From Hymenopus coronatus (lineage: Eukaryota > Arthropoda > Insecta > Mantodea > Hymenopodidae), in assembly GCA_030762935.1 (NCBI GenBank), contig CM060900.1:286102784-286166783 (forward strand): DNA of 64,000 nucleotides. Direction: 5' to 3'. Under the pieces are notes generated by a model, which did not search any database, was not told where the DNA came from, and saw nothing but the letters and a program-made list of their open reading frames with translations. Made by a program: the position numbers and the translations under genes. How positions within the stretch are numbered: position 1 is the stretch's first letter; every line of letters begins with the position of its first letter. This document shows positions 1 to 9,260 of this stretch, piece by piece.

Positions 1-785
1 ATCTCATCAATTTTCTTTTGTACTATTTTCAATCAAGCATAAAAATGTTCAAGCTTCTGTTTCGAAAACTGTATCGTGTGGAACAATTTAAAGTTTTGAA
101 AACTGTTTCTTTGTAAATATTAGAATGTCATAATCTCCTGCATAAATTTGAAACCAAGAAAATCTGTTAACTCTCACGGACTGATTACACAAATTCCCCA
201 GGAATATAAAAAGAAAAGAAAAACTGCAAGCCATTTGGTCCGAGTCAAGCTGCACTCTGCCGCCAAACAGTCTCTATTTCAAGGCCGGATATATGCTGTT
301 GCTGGGGTGTGCGGAGGCACGCCGGGTGCTCTATCTCGCATGTGGTTTAGGATGGGGAGGGTCCAGGTTAAATAATTTGTGGTACGGCATGCCTGGATGA
401 TGACGGGGCAGGTAGAAGCACCCGGTGTGAGATGTGTTTTGTAAGTTTTCAAACATATTACTATACTCACTTTTTTAGTTATTAGTGCAAATTATTGTAT
501 TTTCAACTTGAAATAGAAACATTTAAGGCCAAATGCGGTTGGCCAAAACCAAATTTATGATTTTTACCAATTTTTCACCATAGTGAAAAGGTTAAAGCAG
601 TCATCCATTTAAATCGTCAGGTGATACGGTTTAAAGCGCCGCATGGTATTACAAATAATAAGAAATTGAACTACAAGCATTACATTAATTAGGCAAAAAT
701 ACAGTTTTTCCACTTTTTGCGCTTCTCAACAGAATCTTGTAATACTTCCTAATTCGGTCTAACGACAACAAAAACAAGACTAATA
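1..785. other. AT-rich DNA, no gene recognised
   Basis: Short open frames only, none with a recognisable motif. A locally GC-richer patch around 285-430 could be an old repeat, but I cannot assign it. Confidence 0.5.
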
Positions 786-811
786 AATTATTATTATTAT
801 CATCGTCGTTG

Positions 812-847
<36 letters not shown>

Positions 848-928
848 GAACGGATTATGAAGCACTATAATATTCTATTGAAAATGTGTGTACCGTTAAT
901 GATAAAAGCAAAGAATGGGAAGATATTC

Positions 929-962
<34 letters not shown>

Positions 963-1005
963 TTATTGCTGTTACTTATGATTATGATTATTATTAGTCG
1001 GCGCA
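786..1005. repeat. Two interrupted (ATT)n microsatellites
   Basis: Runs of ATT/TTA triplets at about 786-848 and 928-965, the second followed by degenerate TTATGA/TTATTA. They are separated by about 80 bp of non-repetitive sequence. They create spurious poly-Leu and poly-Tyr frames. Confidence 0.9.
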
Positions 1006-1807
1006 TGTTGATGAAATATCATCTTTGTGTTTTTCAGATAAGAACAATTCCCAGTGGTATAGATATGTATTTTAAGTTGTAACGAATCAGAATCATATAT
1101 TTTTATGTTGCATTTGTTTGCATTTTTCTCTAGTCTGGCTCATGTTATTCGACATATTAGCGCATTTTTCCTTCTTTTGGATTTTGTATTTTAAATTGAA
1201 ACTAAATAATATTTTAATAGCTGAATAAAGCAACTAGCAATACTGGTTGTTATATAAAAATAGTCTTAAGTAGTCGCATTTCCAGGAAACAGAACCAGTG
1301 CTCTGTCTTTATTCTTCAATAAGATTACAAGATTAAACTTAGCGTAAGAGTGACGTAGATGTTTCAGAGGTCACAACAGCTAAGGGTAAAGACTCACTGA
1401 CTTTGTTATACATAGTGCGTTTATCCCAATAGAGTGTATATGGATGTAATGCGCTTGCATCAGCAACGTGAGTGTTATTCTGAGAAAGGTCACGACCCAG
1501 CTTCCAGGATATCATCAAGGGTTACTAGTTCTTATAGAACATGAGTTTATTTGCTATCAATGCTAAATACACCAAGTACTCGCTTGGATACTAACGTTGT
1601 GCGATGTATTAAATGTATTTATACCATTCTTTATGAAGGTTCTCGGAAATCCAATGGCAGATGACAGTGGAGTCATAAGTCACGCACCGTCAGCTATGCC
1701 TTGATGTGGAGAAGTTTAGCTTCTGTATAGATATATCTTTCTAATAAAGTAATACAATGCAGTAAAATACCGAAAGTAAAACCAACAAAAATTGTGCTTT
1801 ACACAGG
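1006..1807. other. AT-rich DNA upstream of the hAT-A pseudogene
   Basis: No coding motif seen. The left terminus of hAT-A should lie in or near this interval, but I could not find a convincing terminal inverted repeat. Confidence 0.45.
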
Positions 1808-2111
1808 CTAGTCAACGAGTTCGGGAAAGATGTATTTGTAACAGATGGAAGTGTTCTATTTTGTAAATTGTGCAGGTTAAACTAAGTGCGGAGAAGCGCT
1901 TTGTTGTGCAGCAGCACATTGAACGTGAAAAACATACAAACACTGTAACGAATACTAAAAACAGAACGTTTTCTCAGGTTCTTCTAGAGCAAACTTCTAG
2001 CCCCCCATCCAGTAAATCCTCTGCATTTTTCGAAGAATGCTGTGAAGTGATGTTAGTGTGAACATTCCATTGAAAAAACTAAACCAACCAAAGCTACGAG
2101 ACCTTCTAGGG
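1808..2111 (+). pseudogene. hAT-A transposase, N-terminal BED-finger part (broken)
   Basis: The conceptual translation gives a BED-type zinc-finger start: an aromatic segment, then FCKLC (the Cys pair), then a basic stretch reading SAEKRFVVQQHI and HTNTV (the His side). A Ser-rich linker follows and then a segment ending KLRDLL. This is the usual beginning of a widespread insect hAT transposase family; the BED finger binds the transposon ends. The frame has an in-frame break near the start of the annotated Met and a stop/shift near 2060. The protein is cut at 2111, where another transposon begins, and resumes at 7443 with the DEST…YEDTMSRI region expected next in the family. Family assignment comes from recalled protein pattern, not a search. 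Confidence 0.72.
2104..2111. repeat. Left 8-bp target duplication of hAT-B
   Basis: TTCTAGGG, paired with TTCTAGAG at 7443-7450. Seven of eight positions agree. Confidence 0.8.
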
Positions 2112-2124
2112 CAGGCGTCCCCAA
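2112..2124. repeat. Left terminal inverted repeat of hAT-B
   Basis: CAGGCGTCCCCAA, the inverse complement (one mismatch) of 7430-7442. Confidence 0.85.
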
Positions 2125-2299
2125 CAGAATGCACGCTCGGGCGGCAGTAAAAGCCCTCAAGCCCTGACCGTCCGGTTGCGGGCAAGAAATGGAGGTACTA
2201 CAGTGGCGGAACTACGATTGTGTAAATTAACTTACACTTTCACTGTCAGTATTTCTAACTTTCAAGGGTACCACAATACCCGGGACTTTGTATTGCGGG

Positions 2300-2998
2300 T
2301 ATGAACGCGTATCTGTGCGGCCGTATGTACCGAAACCAATATGCTGTTTTCGGTGCTAGTCGTTCGGTCATACACAAACTCGGTGCACGTTTGATGCAAC
2401 ATGTGAACGCTGCAGCCAGCCTACACACGGTGATGTTGTCTGTTCCCGAGACCCTTGCTGCGTACACTGCCGCGGAAATCACACCTCTAGTTCACGGCAA
2501 TGTCCCCGATTTTTGGAGGAAAATGCCATAGAGGAGTTGCGAATCAAGGAACGCCCAACTTTTCCTGAGGCCCGGCGGCGCTATCAGCAGCTTCAGCTTG
2601 CGACTACCTTAGGGTTCACCTCCACAGTTCGCCGCAATCCTGGTCCCTCTGTGGCCCTTCAAACTGCTCCAGTTGCTGACGCGTCCACACAAACGGACCT
2701 GTCCCTGAGCTCTACCACCTTGCCTGAACGACCCAAACCGCGGCCTTCGACATTTTCCGCTCCAGCTGAGCCTCCGACGACAACAGTACGCCAATCCGCA
2801 TCTTATCCACCATCTGTCGCCGCCTCTGCTGAGCGGCCTCGTAAGAAGCACAAGGCGGCGAAGAAAACCTGCAAAGTCCCGTTCGCGATCTATAGGTCGT
2901 ATAGCATCTTCCGGTTCCCGATCATCTGATGATTCCGATGGGGATACAGGCCGTCCTTTTCTAGGCCAGAAATCAGTGAAACTTAACAGGCCACCTTA
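2300..2998 (+). pseudogene. LINE ORF1 (gag-like) C-terminal part with three CCHC knuckles
   Basis: In the frame that ends at 2929, the segment begins with VRPYVPKP, the usual lead-in to the knuckles. Then come C-x2-C-x4-H-x4-C (2345-2386), C-x2-C-x4-H-x4-C (2402-2443) and a variant C-x2-C-x3-H-x6-C (2459-2503). A stop (TAG, 2357-2359) lies inside the first knuckle. A Pro/Ser/Thr-rich tail with a basic RPRKKHKAAKK patch follows, which is typical of ORF1 C-termini that coat LINE RNA. The tail appears to continue in another frame after about 2907. The N-terminal part is lost to 5' truncation. Confidence 0.75.
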
Positions 2999-3083
2999 GC
3001 GGTTTGTTAACTGCCCATCACACTTTTTAGAGAGTTTGTTTTCTTCCACCTCGCCTTTCCCAGGTTTCTATTGTCTTTATACC

Positions 3084-3905
3084 ATGGCAGTGCTGACGTG
3101 GACTACTCGTGGTGTTCGCTACCATAGAGCTGAACTGCAGCTGTTGCTACGGTCGTATGACCCCTTGGTCATCTGTTTACAAAGGGAAAGCTTTGCTCCC
3201 ACGATCCATTCGTTGTACACCATTACGTCCCGGTTCGTTTCGATCTTACCCCGGAAGAGGTCTCTCCTGCTCATGGGGGTGTTGTGATCCTCACGCGCGA
3301 TGATGTCTATTGTAAGCCACTGACGCTTACCACTGCCTTGCAAGCTGTTGCTGTCCACCTTGTTCTTCCTGGTTTCACCTTTCCAGTTTGTAATGTTTAC
3401 CTTCCTCCTTCAGCTACCCTCAGTTCAGCCGACATGGTCAATCTCCTGTGTCAGCTCCCGGCACCTTCGCTTTTGTTGGGGTTCCCCTAGGGCATGTGAG
3501 CGGGGAACACTCCTTGTTGACCTTTTTGACCAATTTCGGCATGCCGTTTTGAACACCGGAGAACGAACTTTTCTTTCTGATTCTTCTGCCACGTTCTCTC
3601 ATCTGGACATTTTCGTTTGTTCAGCGCAGCTTGCTCCTCGGTTGCAATGGAACGTTGTATCTGACACCCATTCCAGCGATGTCAAGTGCCACGAGGCTGT
3701 TCGTGCGCGTAGGAGGGCTCTTAGGATATTTCACCATCACCCTACATTGGATAACTTGATCCGCTTCAAACAAGCTCGCGCAAGGGCCCGCCGCATTATT
3801 CAGGATAGCAAACAGGCTTCCTGGACTTGGTTTGTTGGTACCTTTAATCGGTCCACGACTTCATCCGTTGTGTGGGAGAAGTTACGACGTGTTGCCGGTA
3901 AGTAG
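3084..3905 (+). pseudogene. LINE ORF2 endonuclease region, frameshifted and internally deleted
   Basis: ORF2 probably began at the ATG at 3084: MAVLTW…RYHRAELQLLL…DPLVICLQ, the standard first strand and first catalytic region of the apurinic-type endonuclease that nicks target DNA. Later pieces are visible in other frames: VYLPPSA and LLCQLPAPSLLLG near 3390-3485 and FSHLDIFVCS near 3600. The strand carrying the SDH motif ends abruptly (THSSDVK, about 3668-3690) and jumps to the linker CHEAVRARRRAL…. This implies an internal deletion of the end of the endonuclease and the start of the linker. At least three frame changes are present. Confidence 0.65.
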
Positions 3906-3932
3906 GCTAACTCTTCCATACCGAGACTTCAC

Positions 3933-5720
3933 GTGGAATCTGCTACCGTCGTGGATCCGGTAGCTGTTACTGACACCCTTGGTAGTACGTTCGCGTCTGT
4001 CTCAAGCTCCGGAAACTATGACCCAGCTTTTTGTATTACTAAGGCCGAGGTGGAGTCTCAGGCTCTCCCCTTTCGCTCTTTTAATAATGAGTGCTATAAC
4101 TCGATTTTTACTATACAGGAGCTTGAAACCTCCGCATCGTCCTCTAGACTTTCTGTTCCTGGGCCAGATGAAATTTACATCGCCATGCTCCAGCATCTCT
4201 GCCCTGCCGGTACACTCTTTCTCTTGGGGCTCTTCAACTGCATTTGGTGCGATGGAGTGTTTCCTACAGTCTGGCGCCCGGCCACCATCGTTCCCATTTT
4301 AAAACCTGGTAAGGATCCCCATCTCTCTTCCAGCTATCGTTCGATCTCTCTCACCAGTTGCGTCTGCAAGGTGATGGAGCGCATGATTAACGGGCGACTA
4401 CGATGGTGACTTGAATCCCGCGATCTGCTATCCAGCGTCCAATGTGGCTTCCGTCGTTACCGTTCCACAGTCGACCACTTGGTGTCGTGTCCCTGTCCAC
4501 GTCTATCATGGATGGCTTTTTACGGAACAGTTCGACGGTTGCGATATTTTTTGATCTGGAAAAGGCGTATGATACCTGCTGGAGGTACGGTATACTTCGT
4601 AACTTTCACAATTGGGAAATGGTTGGTCGTCTGCCCCATTTTATCCGGAAGTTTATGATGGATAGAGTTTTTAGGGTTCGGGTTGGCTCGATTTTATCCG
4701 GTGTTTTTACTCAGGAGAGCGGGATACCGCTGGGTTCGGGGCTTAGTATCACACTGGTTTCTATTGCCATCAATTCTGTTGTAGATCGTGCCATCTGTCG
4801 TTTCCTGGTTATTGTTTGTGAACAATTACGCCATTTACATTAGTTCTCGGCGGACTTACCTTATAGAACGTTGCCTCCAACTTTGTCTTGACCGCCTGTA
4901 CATTTGGAGTATAGAAAACGGCTTCAAGTTCTCCGCCGGGGAAACTGTCTGCCTCAATTACTGGAGACGTAAGGCGTATCCTTCGCCTTCTCTCCGTCTT
5001 GGTCGTGACGTTCTTCCTTTCGCCGAGGAGACGAAATATTTAGGTTTTATTTTTGACAGGAAACTCAACTGGTCTCTCTATATATCGTACTTAAAGGCAA
5101 AATGTGGCCGTTCTCTTAATCTTTTATGCGTTTTAAGTGGCACATCCTGGGGGGCAGATTGGACCTCCCTTTTACACCTTTATCGGTCTCTGGTCCGGTC
5201 AAAAATTGACTTTGGTTCCGTTTTATATTCTTCGGGCCGCCCGTTAATTTTAGCTCGTCTCAATGCTACACAGCACCGTGGTATCCGTTTGAGCATTGGT
5301 GCTTTCCCCACAATTCCGGTTCTCAGCTTTTGTGCGGAAGCTGCGGACCCTCCGCTGTCTTATCCACGCGATGCTCTCCTTTGTAGGTATGCCTGCAGTC
5401 TCCTTGGTTTGCCCAGACATCCGTCGTTTACCTTCTTTTTTAACGACTCTTTGGATCGCCGATACTCAAGTAATTCCCTGGCCCTCCTTCCACCTGGTGT
5501 GCGCTTTCGGCTGCTCCTTCAGTGTTTGGACGTCACTTTGCCAGCCGTATATCCCAGAGGGGACACTCAATTTCCTCCGTGGCTCCATCCTCAGCCCCAC
5601 ATTGATCTAGGGTTGCTGTCCACGCCGAAGTCGACGACGCCCGATTTTCTTATTCATTCCGCCTTTTTAGCCCTCAAAGAGCATGTTGCTGCATGCAATT
5701 ATATTTACACATATGGCTAA
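3933..5720 (+). pseudogene. LINE ORF2 reverse transcriptase, catalytic Asp pair lost
   Basis: Three overlapping frames carry successive reverse transcriptase blocks: PGPDEIYIAML and LKPGKDPHLSSSYRSISL (3933-4409), a palm segment with FFDLEKAYD and SGIPLGSGLS (4442-4843), and the thumb region with KYLGFIFDRKLNW (4788-5720). The position normally holding the catalytic (F/Y)xDD reads FVNN (codons AAC AAT at 4821-4826), so both metal-binding aspartates are asparagines. With the frameshifts this makes the enzyme dead. The block order and spacing otherwise match I-clade LINEs. Confidence 0.78.
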
Positions 5721-5748
5721 AGGGACACCAGGGGAGTATGATGAGCTT

Positions 5749-6083
5749 TTATTCATGACCAAGAGAGTCTTAGATTTCCACTTTTACCGCAGTGCTCGAT
5801 TTTTACAGCTGAGCTTTTTAGTGTTTTCCAGGCTCTTTTATATATTCAGTGGCAAGGTTTTCCTGAGTGGGTTGTGTACTCTGATTCTTTGAGTGTTCTG
5901 CAGAGCCTTAGGTTGCTGTACAGTCCCCAACCCCTCGTACAGCGTGTCCAGGATTGTCTCCACTCGCTCGCCGATTCTGGCTTCCTCGTTACATTTGTGT
6001 GGGTTTCTGACCACGTCGGCATGCGCGGCAACGAGGCTGCCGATGCCGCAGCGAAGACTGCCGTTTCAGCCCCCAGGTGTTAA
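5749..6083 (+). pseudogene. LINE RNase H domain, broken
   Basis: The 3' half is clear: YSDSLSVLQSL (catalytic Asp block) at about 5877-5909, then VWVSDHVGMRGNEAADAAAK near 5998-6060, where the His and the last Asp of RNase H fall. The first part, with the initial catalytic residues, is scrambled by frame changes around 5750-5870. A C-terminal RNase H in a non-LTR element supports I-clade or a related group rather than Jockey or RTE. Confidence 0.7.
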
Positions 6084-6857
6084 AACCTCTGTGACCTCTG
6101 TGGACTTACGCACCTTTTTATGTCGTTTAATCCTTTTGCGTTGCAGTGCTGCCTGGGCCGAGCTACAGGGCAACAAACTTCGGGAGGTGAAGTCCCTCCC
6201 TGTCTGCTGGCGCACATCCTCTTGCATGTGCCGTCGCGAAGAGGTCATTTTAACTAGACTACGTATCGGGCACTGTCCTTTTAGTTATAGCCATTTATTG
6301 TCCTCGGACCCTACACCGTTTTTTGCACATTGTCAAGAGACATGTGCGACATGTTTTAATCGAGTGTCAGTTTTTATCCCCCTTACGTTTGTCCGTCGGA
6401 TTAGCAGCTGCTATTCCGCAGGTACTGTCGGACGAACATTTTGCTGTGGAACACGTTTTAGATTTTATGCATTTAGTCAGTATGAGCCACCGTGTGTGAT
6501 TTTAACGTTTTAAGCTTTGTGTCCCGCATTTGCTTGCTACTTAGTGGCATTGGTTCTCTTGGTGGCTTTTATCGCTTTTATTTTCTACGCTCCGCAGTAG
6601 CTGACACTGTTTTAGCCTCATTTTATTGTGTTTTTAGATTTTAGTGTGTGGACTCTTTTACCGTTTTTATGTCTAATTTCCCTAGTAGCTGACAATGTTA
6701 TAACCACATTTTATTGTGTTTTAGGAGTCTAGTGTGTGGACCTAGTCCATTGCTTTGCTTTTATTACCCCATCACCTTTTTCGGGCGCTAATAACCGATG
6801 TAGTTGTGCGCCCTAAAGCTCCACTACTGCTCCTGCTCCTGCCGCCGCTGCCACCGC
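6084..6857 (+). other. LINE post-RNase H segment and 3' UTR
   Basis: RREEVILTRLRIGHCPF and SSDPTPFFAHC (about 6235-6345) match the conserved region after RNase H that ends in Cys/His residues. The rest is untranslated. CTGACA-containing sequences around 6598-6640 and 6689-6740 repeat each other imperfectly (GTAGCTGACA…TTTTATTGTGTTTT…AGTGTGTGGAC), a short local duplication. The terminal hairpin is listed separately. Confidence 0.6.
6783..6813 (+). other. LINE 3' terminal hairpin
   Basis: GGGCGC (6783-6788) pairs with GCGCCC (6808-6813) around a 19-nt loop containing ATGTAGTTGT. The same hairpin is in the 56-bp stub at 7727-7756, so it is a family 3' signature. Recognition by the element's reverse transcriptase is inferred. 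Confidence 0.75.
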
Positions 6858-7310
6858 CACACGACGTGTTATCGTGGAGGAGGATAAACTGACTGATTGA
6901 TAACCATGTACATACTCTGGGCCCAATTCTTCAGCTGCATCAATTGTTTTACCATATCACCTTCACTGAAGGATCGCATGTTCCTGGCAATACATGACGC
7001 TATTTTGTAACTCACTCTTAACAACGCTAGCACGAGTACTTACATCTTCCTTGTTCATTTTACATTTCAGATCTACGACGACACACGTGCGTTTAGTGTC
7101 TTTCTATTTATCATAATCATGTGCGTAACATAGCGAGTAATGCCTTTGCAAGTTACATTTAGTTATTTTGTTTAGAAGTGTGCAGCACAGTAAACATTTT
7201 GCCGTGTCTGTTTCTTCCATAAACAGAAAGTTTTCTTCCCATTCTGCTCGAAACATCACAGGTGTGGGCGACCGCCTTCTCAACGCGGATGTACCAGCCT
7301 CGTAAGTAGG
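6845..7310 (-). pseudogene. hAT-B transposase N-terminus with BED-type finger
   Basis: On the minus strand, reading from about 7270 downward: FRAEWEENFLF, then CLLC (7182-7195), then a basic stretch ending in His-x-His (about 7118-7140). This is a zinc finger of the type seen at the start of hAT transposases related to the GTF2I-repeat/ZBED-like insect family. Further on are ELGPEYV (about 6915-6935) and LSSSTITRRV (about 6850-6880), both expected downstream in that family. Stops interrupt it at about 7105 and 6975. It ends abruptly where the LINE tail begins, so the catalytic RNase H-like core is missing. Confidence 0.65.
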
Positions 7311-7429
7311 ACATCGCAGTACTAATATGTAGCGTTACATCGCCACTTCACGGATATACTGTATAGCTTTGCTGCCCGCAATGAGTGTAATGTGCAGCCC
7401 CGTGCGCCCTCAAACGACCTTGACTGGAC

Positions 7430-7442
7430 TTGGGGATGCCTG
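7430..7442. repeat. Right terminal inverted repeat of hAT-B
   Basis: TTGGGGATGCCTG, the inverse complement (one mismatch) of 2112-2124. Followed by the target duplication TTCTAGAG at 7443-7450. Confidence 0.85.
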
Positions 7443-8657
7443 TTCTAGAGCGATAGACTACCCTTAGAACCCCAGATGAATCCACACTACGTAAGGACTA
7501 TTTAAGTCAATGCTATGAAGACACAATGTCAAGAATAGGGAATGATATTGCAGACATACCAGTATTTGTTTCAATCAATGAAACTACTGATGCCAAAGGT
7601 CGCTATGTGGCAAATGCTATTGTGGGTACACTTGAGACGGATGGTCCTGGAAAGATGTTTCTTCTAACTACAGACTTCTTGGAGAAGAGCAACCACTTAA
7701 CGATTTATAAATTGTTCGATCAAATTGGGCGCTCATGACCATGTAGTTGTGCGCCCTTAAACTTTAATCATCATCATCATCTGTTCGATCAAATCATGCA
7801 TTTGTTATACCCCCAATGTGAGCAGTATGACAACCTTCTGTTTTTTGTTACGGATGTCGCACCTTAAATGGTGAAGGCAGCAAAAGCAATATTGGCATTT
7901 TACACCAAAATGACACTAATTACATGTTTGGCACACGCCTTACACAGGGTATCAGAAGGTGTGAGGAAACATTTCCCTGATAAACTTGTTTCGAATACGA
8001 AGAAAGTGTTTCTCAAAGTTCCTTCAAGAGTTCAACATTTTCGTAAGAAGCTCCAGACCTACCCTTACCACCTCAGTATGTATTAACAAGAAGGGGAACA
8101 TGGATAAATGCAGCTGTGTAATGCTGTGACAACTTCAATGTGATCGACAGTTTTGAATGAGAAGATGCAGCTGCGATATGTATCTGTCAAGATGTACAAG
8201 GGGAACCCGATTTAAAAGGGTCCCTGCCGTGGGTTAAGAGTCATTTTGCGACTCTTTCTGGAACAATAAATAATATAATATATATATAAACAAAAACAAA
8301 GGAGAGCCTATGATGTCGGATACTGACAAAGTTCAACAAGTGAAGCAAGAACTGTAAAACTGTGAAGGACAAATAGCCAAAGCAATGTGCTACAAACTGA
8401 AACTGGTCCTAGGAAAAAATGAAGGCTACAATATCATATGCAACATTTTCAAGATTCTACGAGGTGAACAATTTGATACAAGTGTATGTGAACAACTTTC
8501 ACCAAATGATCTTGTGAACTTCAAGTTTGCATCTGTCACTTCAGTAGACGTAGAAGGAAGTTTTTCTACGTACAGGAATGCTTTGACACACAATCGAAGG
8601 AGGTTCACAAAGGGAAATCTACAAGTGGCCATGGTTGTTTACTATAATGCAAAATAA
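7443..8657 (+). pseudogene. hAT-A transposase, catalytic and C-terminal parts (broken)
   Basis: Coding resumes after hAT-B with DESTLRKDYL…YEDTMSRIGNDIADIPVFVSINETTDAKGRYVAN, which holds the first catalytic region (DETTD-type motif, here NETTD). It continues through FFVTDVAP and CLAHALHRVSEGVRKHFP (7840-7985), the second catalytic block and its Cys/His, then WINAAVY. The C-terminal hAT dimerisation region is at 8505-8655: LSPNDLVNFKF…VDVEGSFSTYRNAL. A stop at 7865-7867, further stops in 8080-8384 and a 69-bp LINE stub plus duplication interrupt it. The first Asp of the catalytic motif appears as Asn. Its N-terminus is at 1808-2111. Confidence 0.8.
7726..7781 (+). mobile_element. 56-bp stub of an I-type LINE 3' end
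   Basis: The insert contains the GGGCGC…GCGCCC hairpin and the TGTAGTTGT loop also found at 6783-6813, and ends in (ATC)n. It is bounded by perfect 13-bp direct repeats TGTTCGATCAAAT (7713-7725 and 7782-7794). It interrupts the hAT-A reading frame. This is an extreme 5' truncation made by target-primed reverse transcription. Confidence 0.85.
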
Positions 8658-9118
8658 GCCTTTAAGCCGCACTACAACTGCATTTCCTTTTATATTGAGG
8701 TAATTTGGTAATATCCCATATCTCTTAATAATAATACTGTTTATACATTTTTCAGATACTGAAAATTCAAACATAAAATGATACATGAAAAATCTTCAAC
8801 TACTAACTGTGAATGATCCTAGTGCGCAATAATTATTGAGCACCACAGTACAAAATTAGGTACTTACAAATTGTGTTAAAGATCTATTAAATTGTGGTAC
8901 TCATGTTCTGGTTCTGAACTTCTTGTATAATTTGTTTTTAAAAAGTTGCAGTTTCAAAACTATTTTTAAAAAATAAAATGAAGGTGTCAAATAAAAAATC
9001 ACTATTTTTATGCTGTTTTAATGTGATCTTATTTTATTCATCTTAAGTCACTTTTCCATAAAAGCAAGAGCATTTTATCGACCATTTTAAGTGATCTTTA
9101 GGTCAGCATCCACTCCCG
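8658..9118. other. AT-rich sequence after hAT-A
   Basis: Probably includes the hAT-A 3' end, but no terminal repeat matching the left side was found. Confidence 0.4.
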
Positions 9119-9260
9119 GATTATTATTATTATTATTATCATTATTATTATTATTATCATCATTATTTTATTATTATTTATTATCATTATTATTTTTTAT
9201 TATTATTGTTTTTAGTATTATTATTTTTATGACGACGACGGTTGTTGTTGCTATTATTAT
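9119..9260. repeat. (ATT)n microsatellite with ATC and GTT variants
   Basis: Degenerate ATT/ATC triplets for about 110 bp, ending in GACGACGACGGTTGTTGTTG. Produces a spurious hydrophobic frame. Confidence 0.85.

Larger units (their letters stand above)
2262..6857 (+). mobile_element. I-clade-like LINE, 5'-truncated and decayed
   Basis: Domain order is that of an I-clade non-LTR retrotransposon: ORF1 end with three zinc knuckles (2342-2503), AP-type endonuclease start (3084 on), reverse transcriptase (about 3933-5720), RNase H (about 5749-6083), a conserved post-RNase H segment, and a 3' UTR ending in a GGGCGC…GCGCCC hairpin (6783-6813). A triplet-rich tail (CTCCTG/CCGCCG-like) runs to about 6857, where hAT-B coding sequence resumes. 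The frame changes many times and there are several stops, so it cannot be active. The 5' junction is not sharp; it lies somewhere in 2180-2300. The intact family is about 5-6 kb, so part of ORF1 is missing. Confidence 0.82.
2112..7442 (-). mobile_element. hAT-B transposon inserted in hAT-A and carrying a LINE
   Basis: The left end starts CAGGCGTCCCCAA and the right end is TTGGGGATGCCTG, so the 13-bp termini are inverted repeats with one mismatch, matching the CAGNGGTCCCCAA-like ends of many hAT elements. Directly outside are TTCTAGGG (2104-2111) and TTCTAGAG (7443-7450), an 8-bp target duplication with one difference and the CTAG core typical of hAT sites. The element's transposase start lies on the minus strand at the right end (6845-7310). 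The rest of that gene is absent or replaced by the LINE at about 2262-6857. Only about 150 bp of the other end survives on the left. Confidence 0.85.

Noticed and set aside
809..997. Open frame with poly-Leu and poly-Tyr
   Set aside because: Produced by ATT/TTA microsatellites; not a gene.
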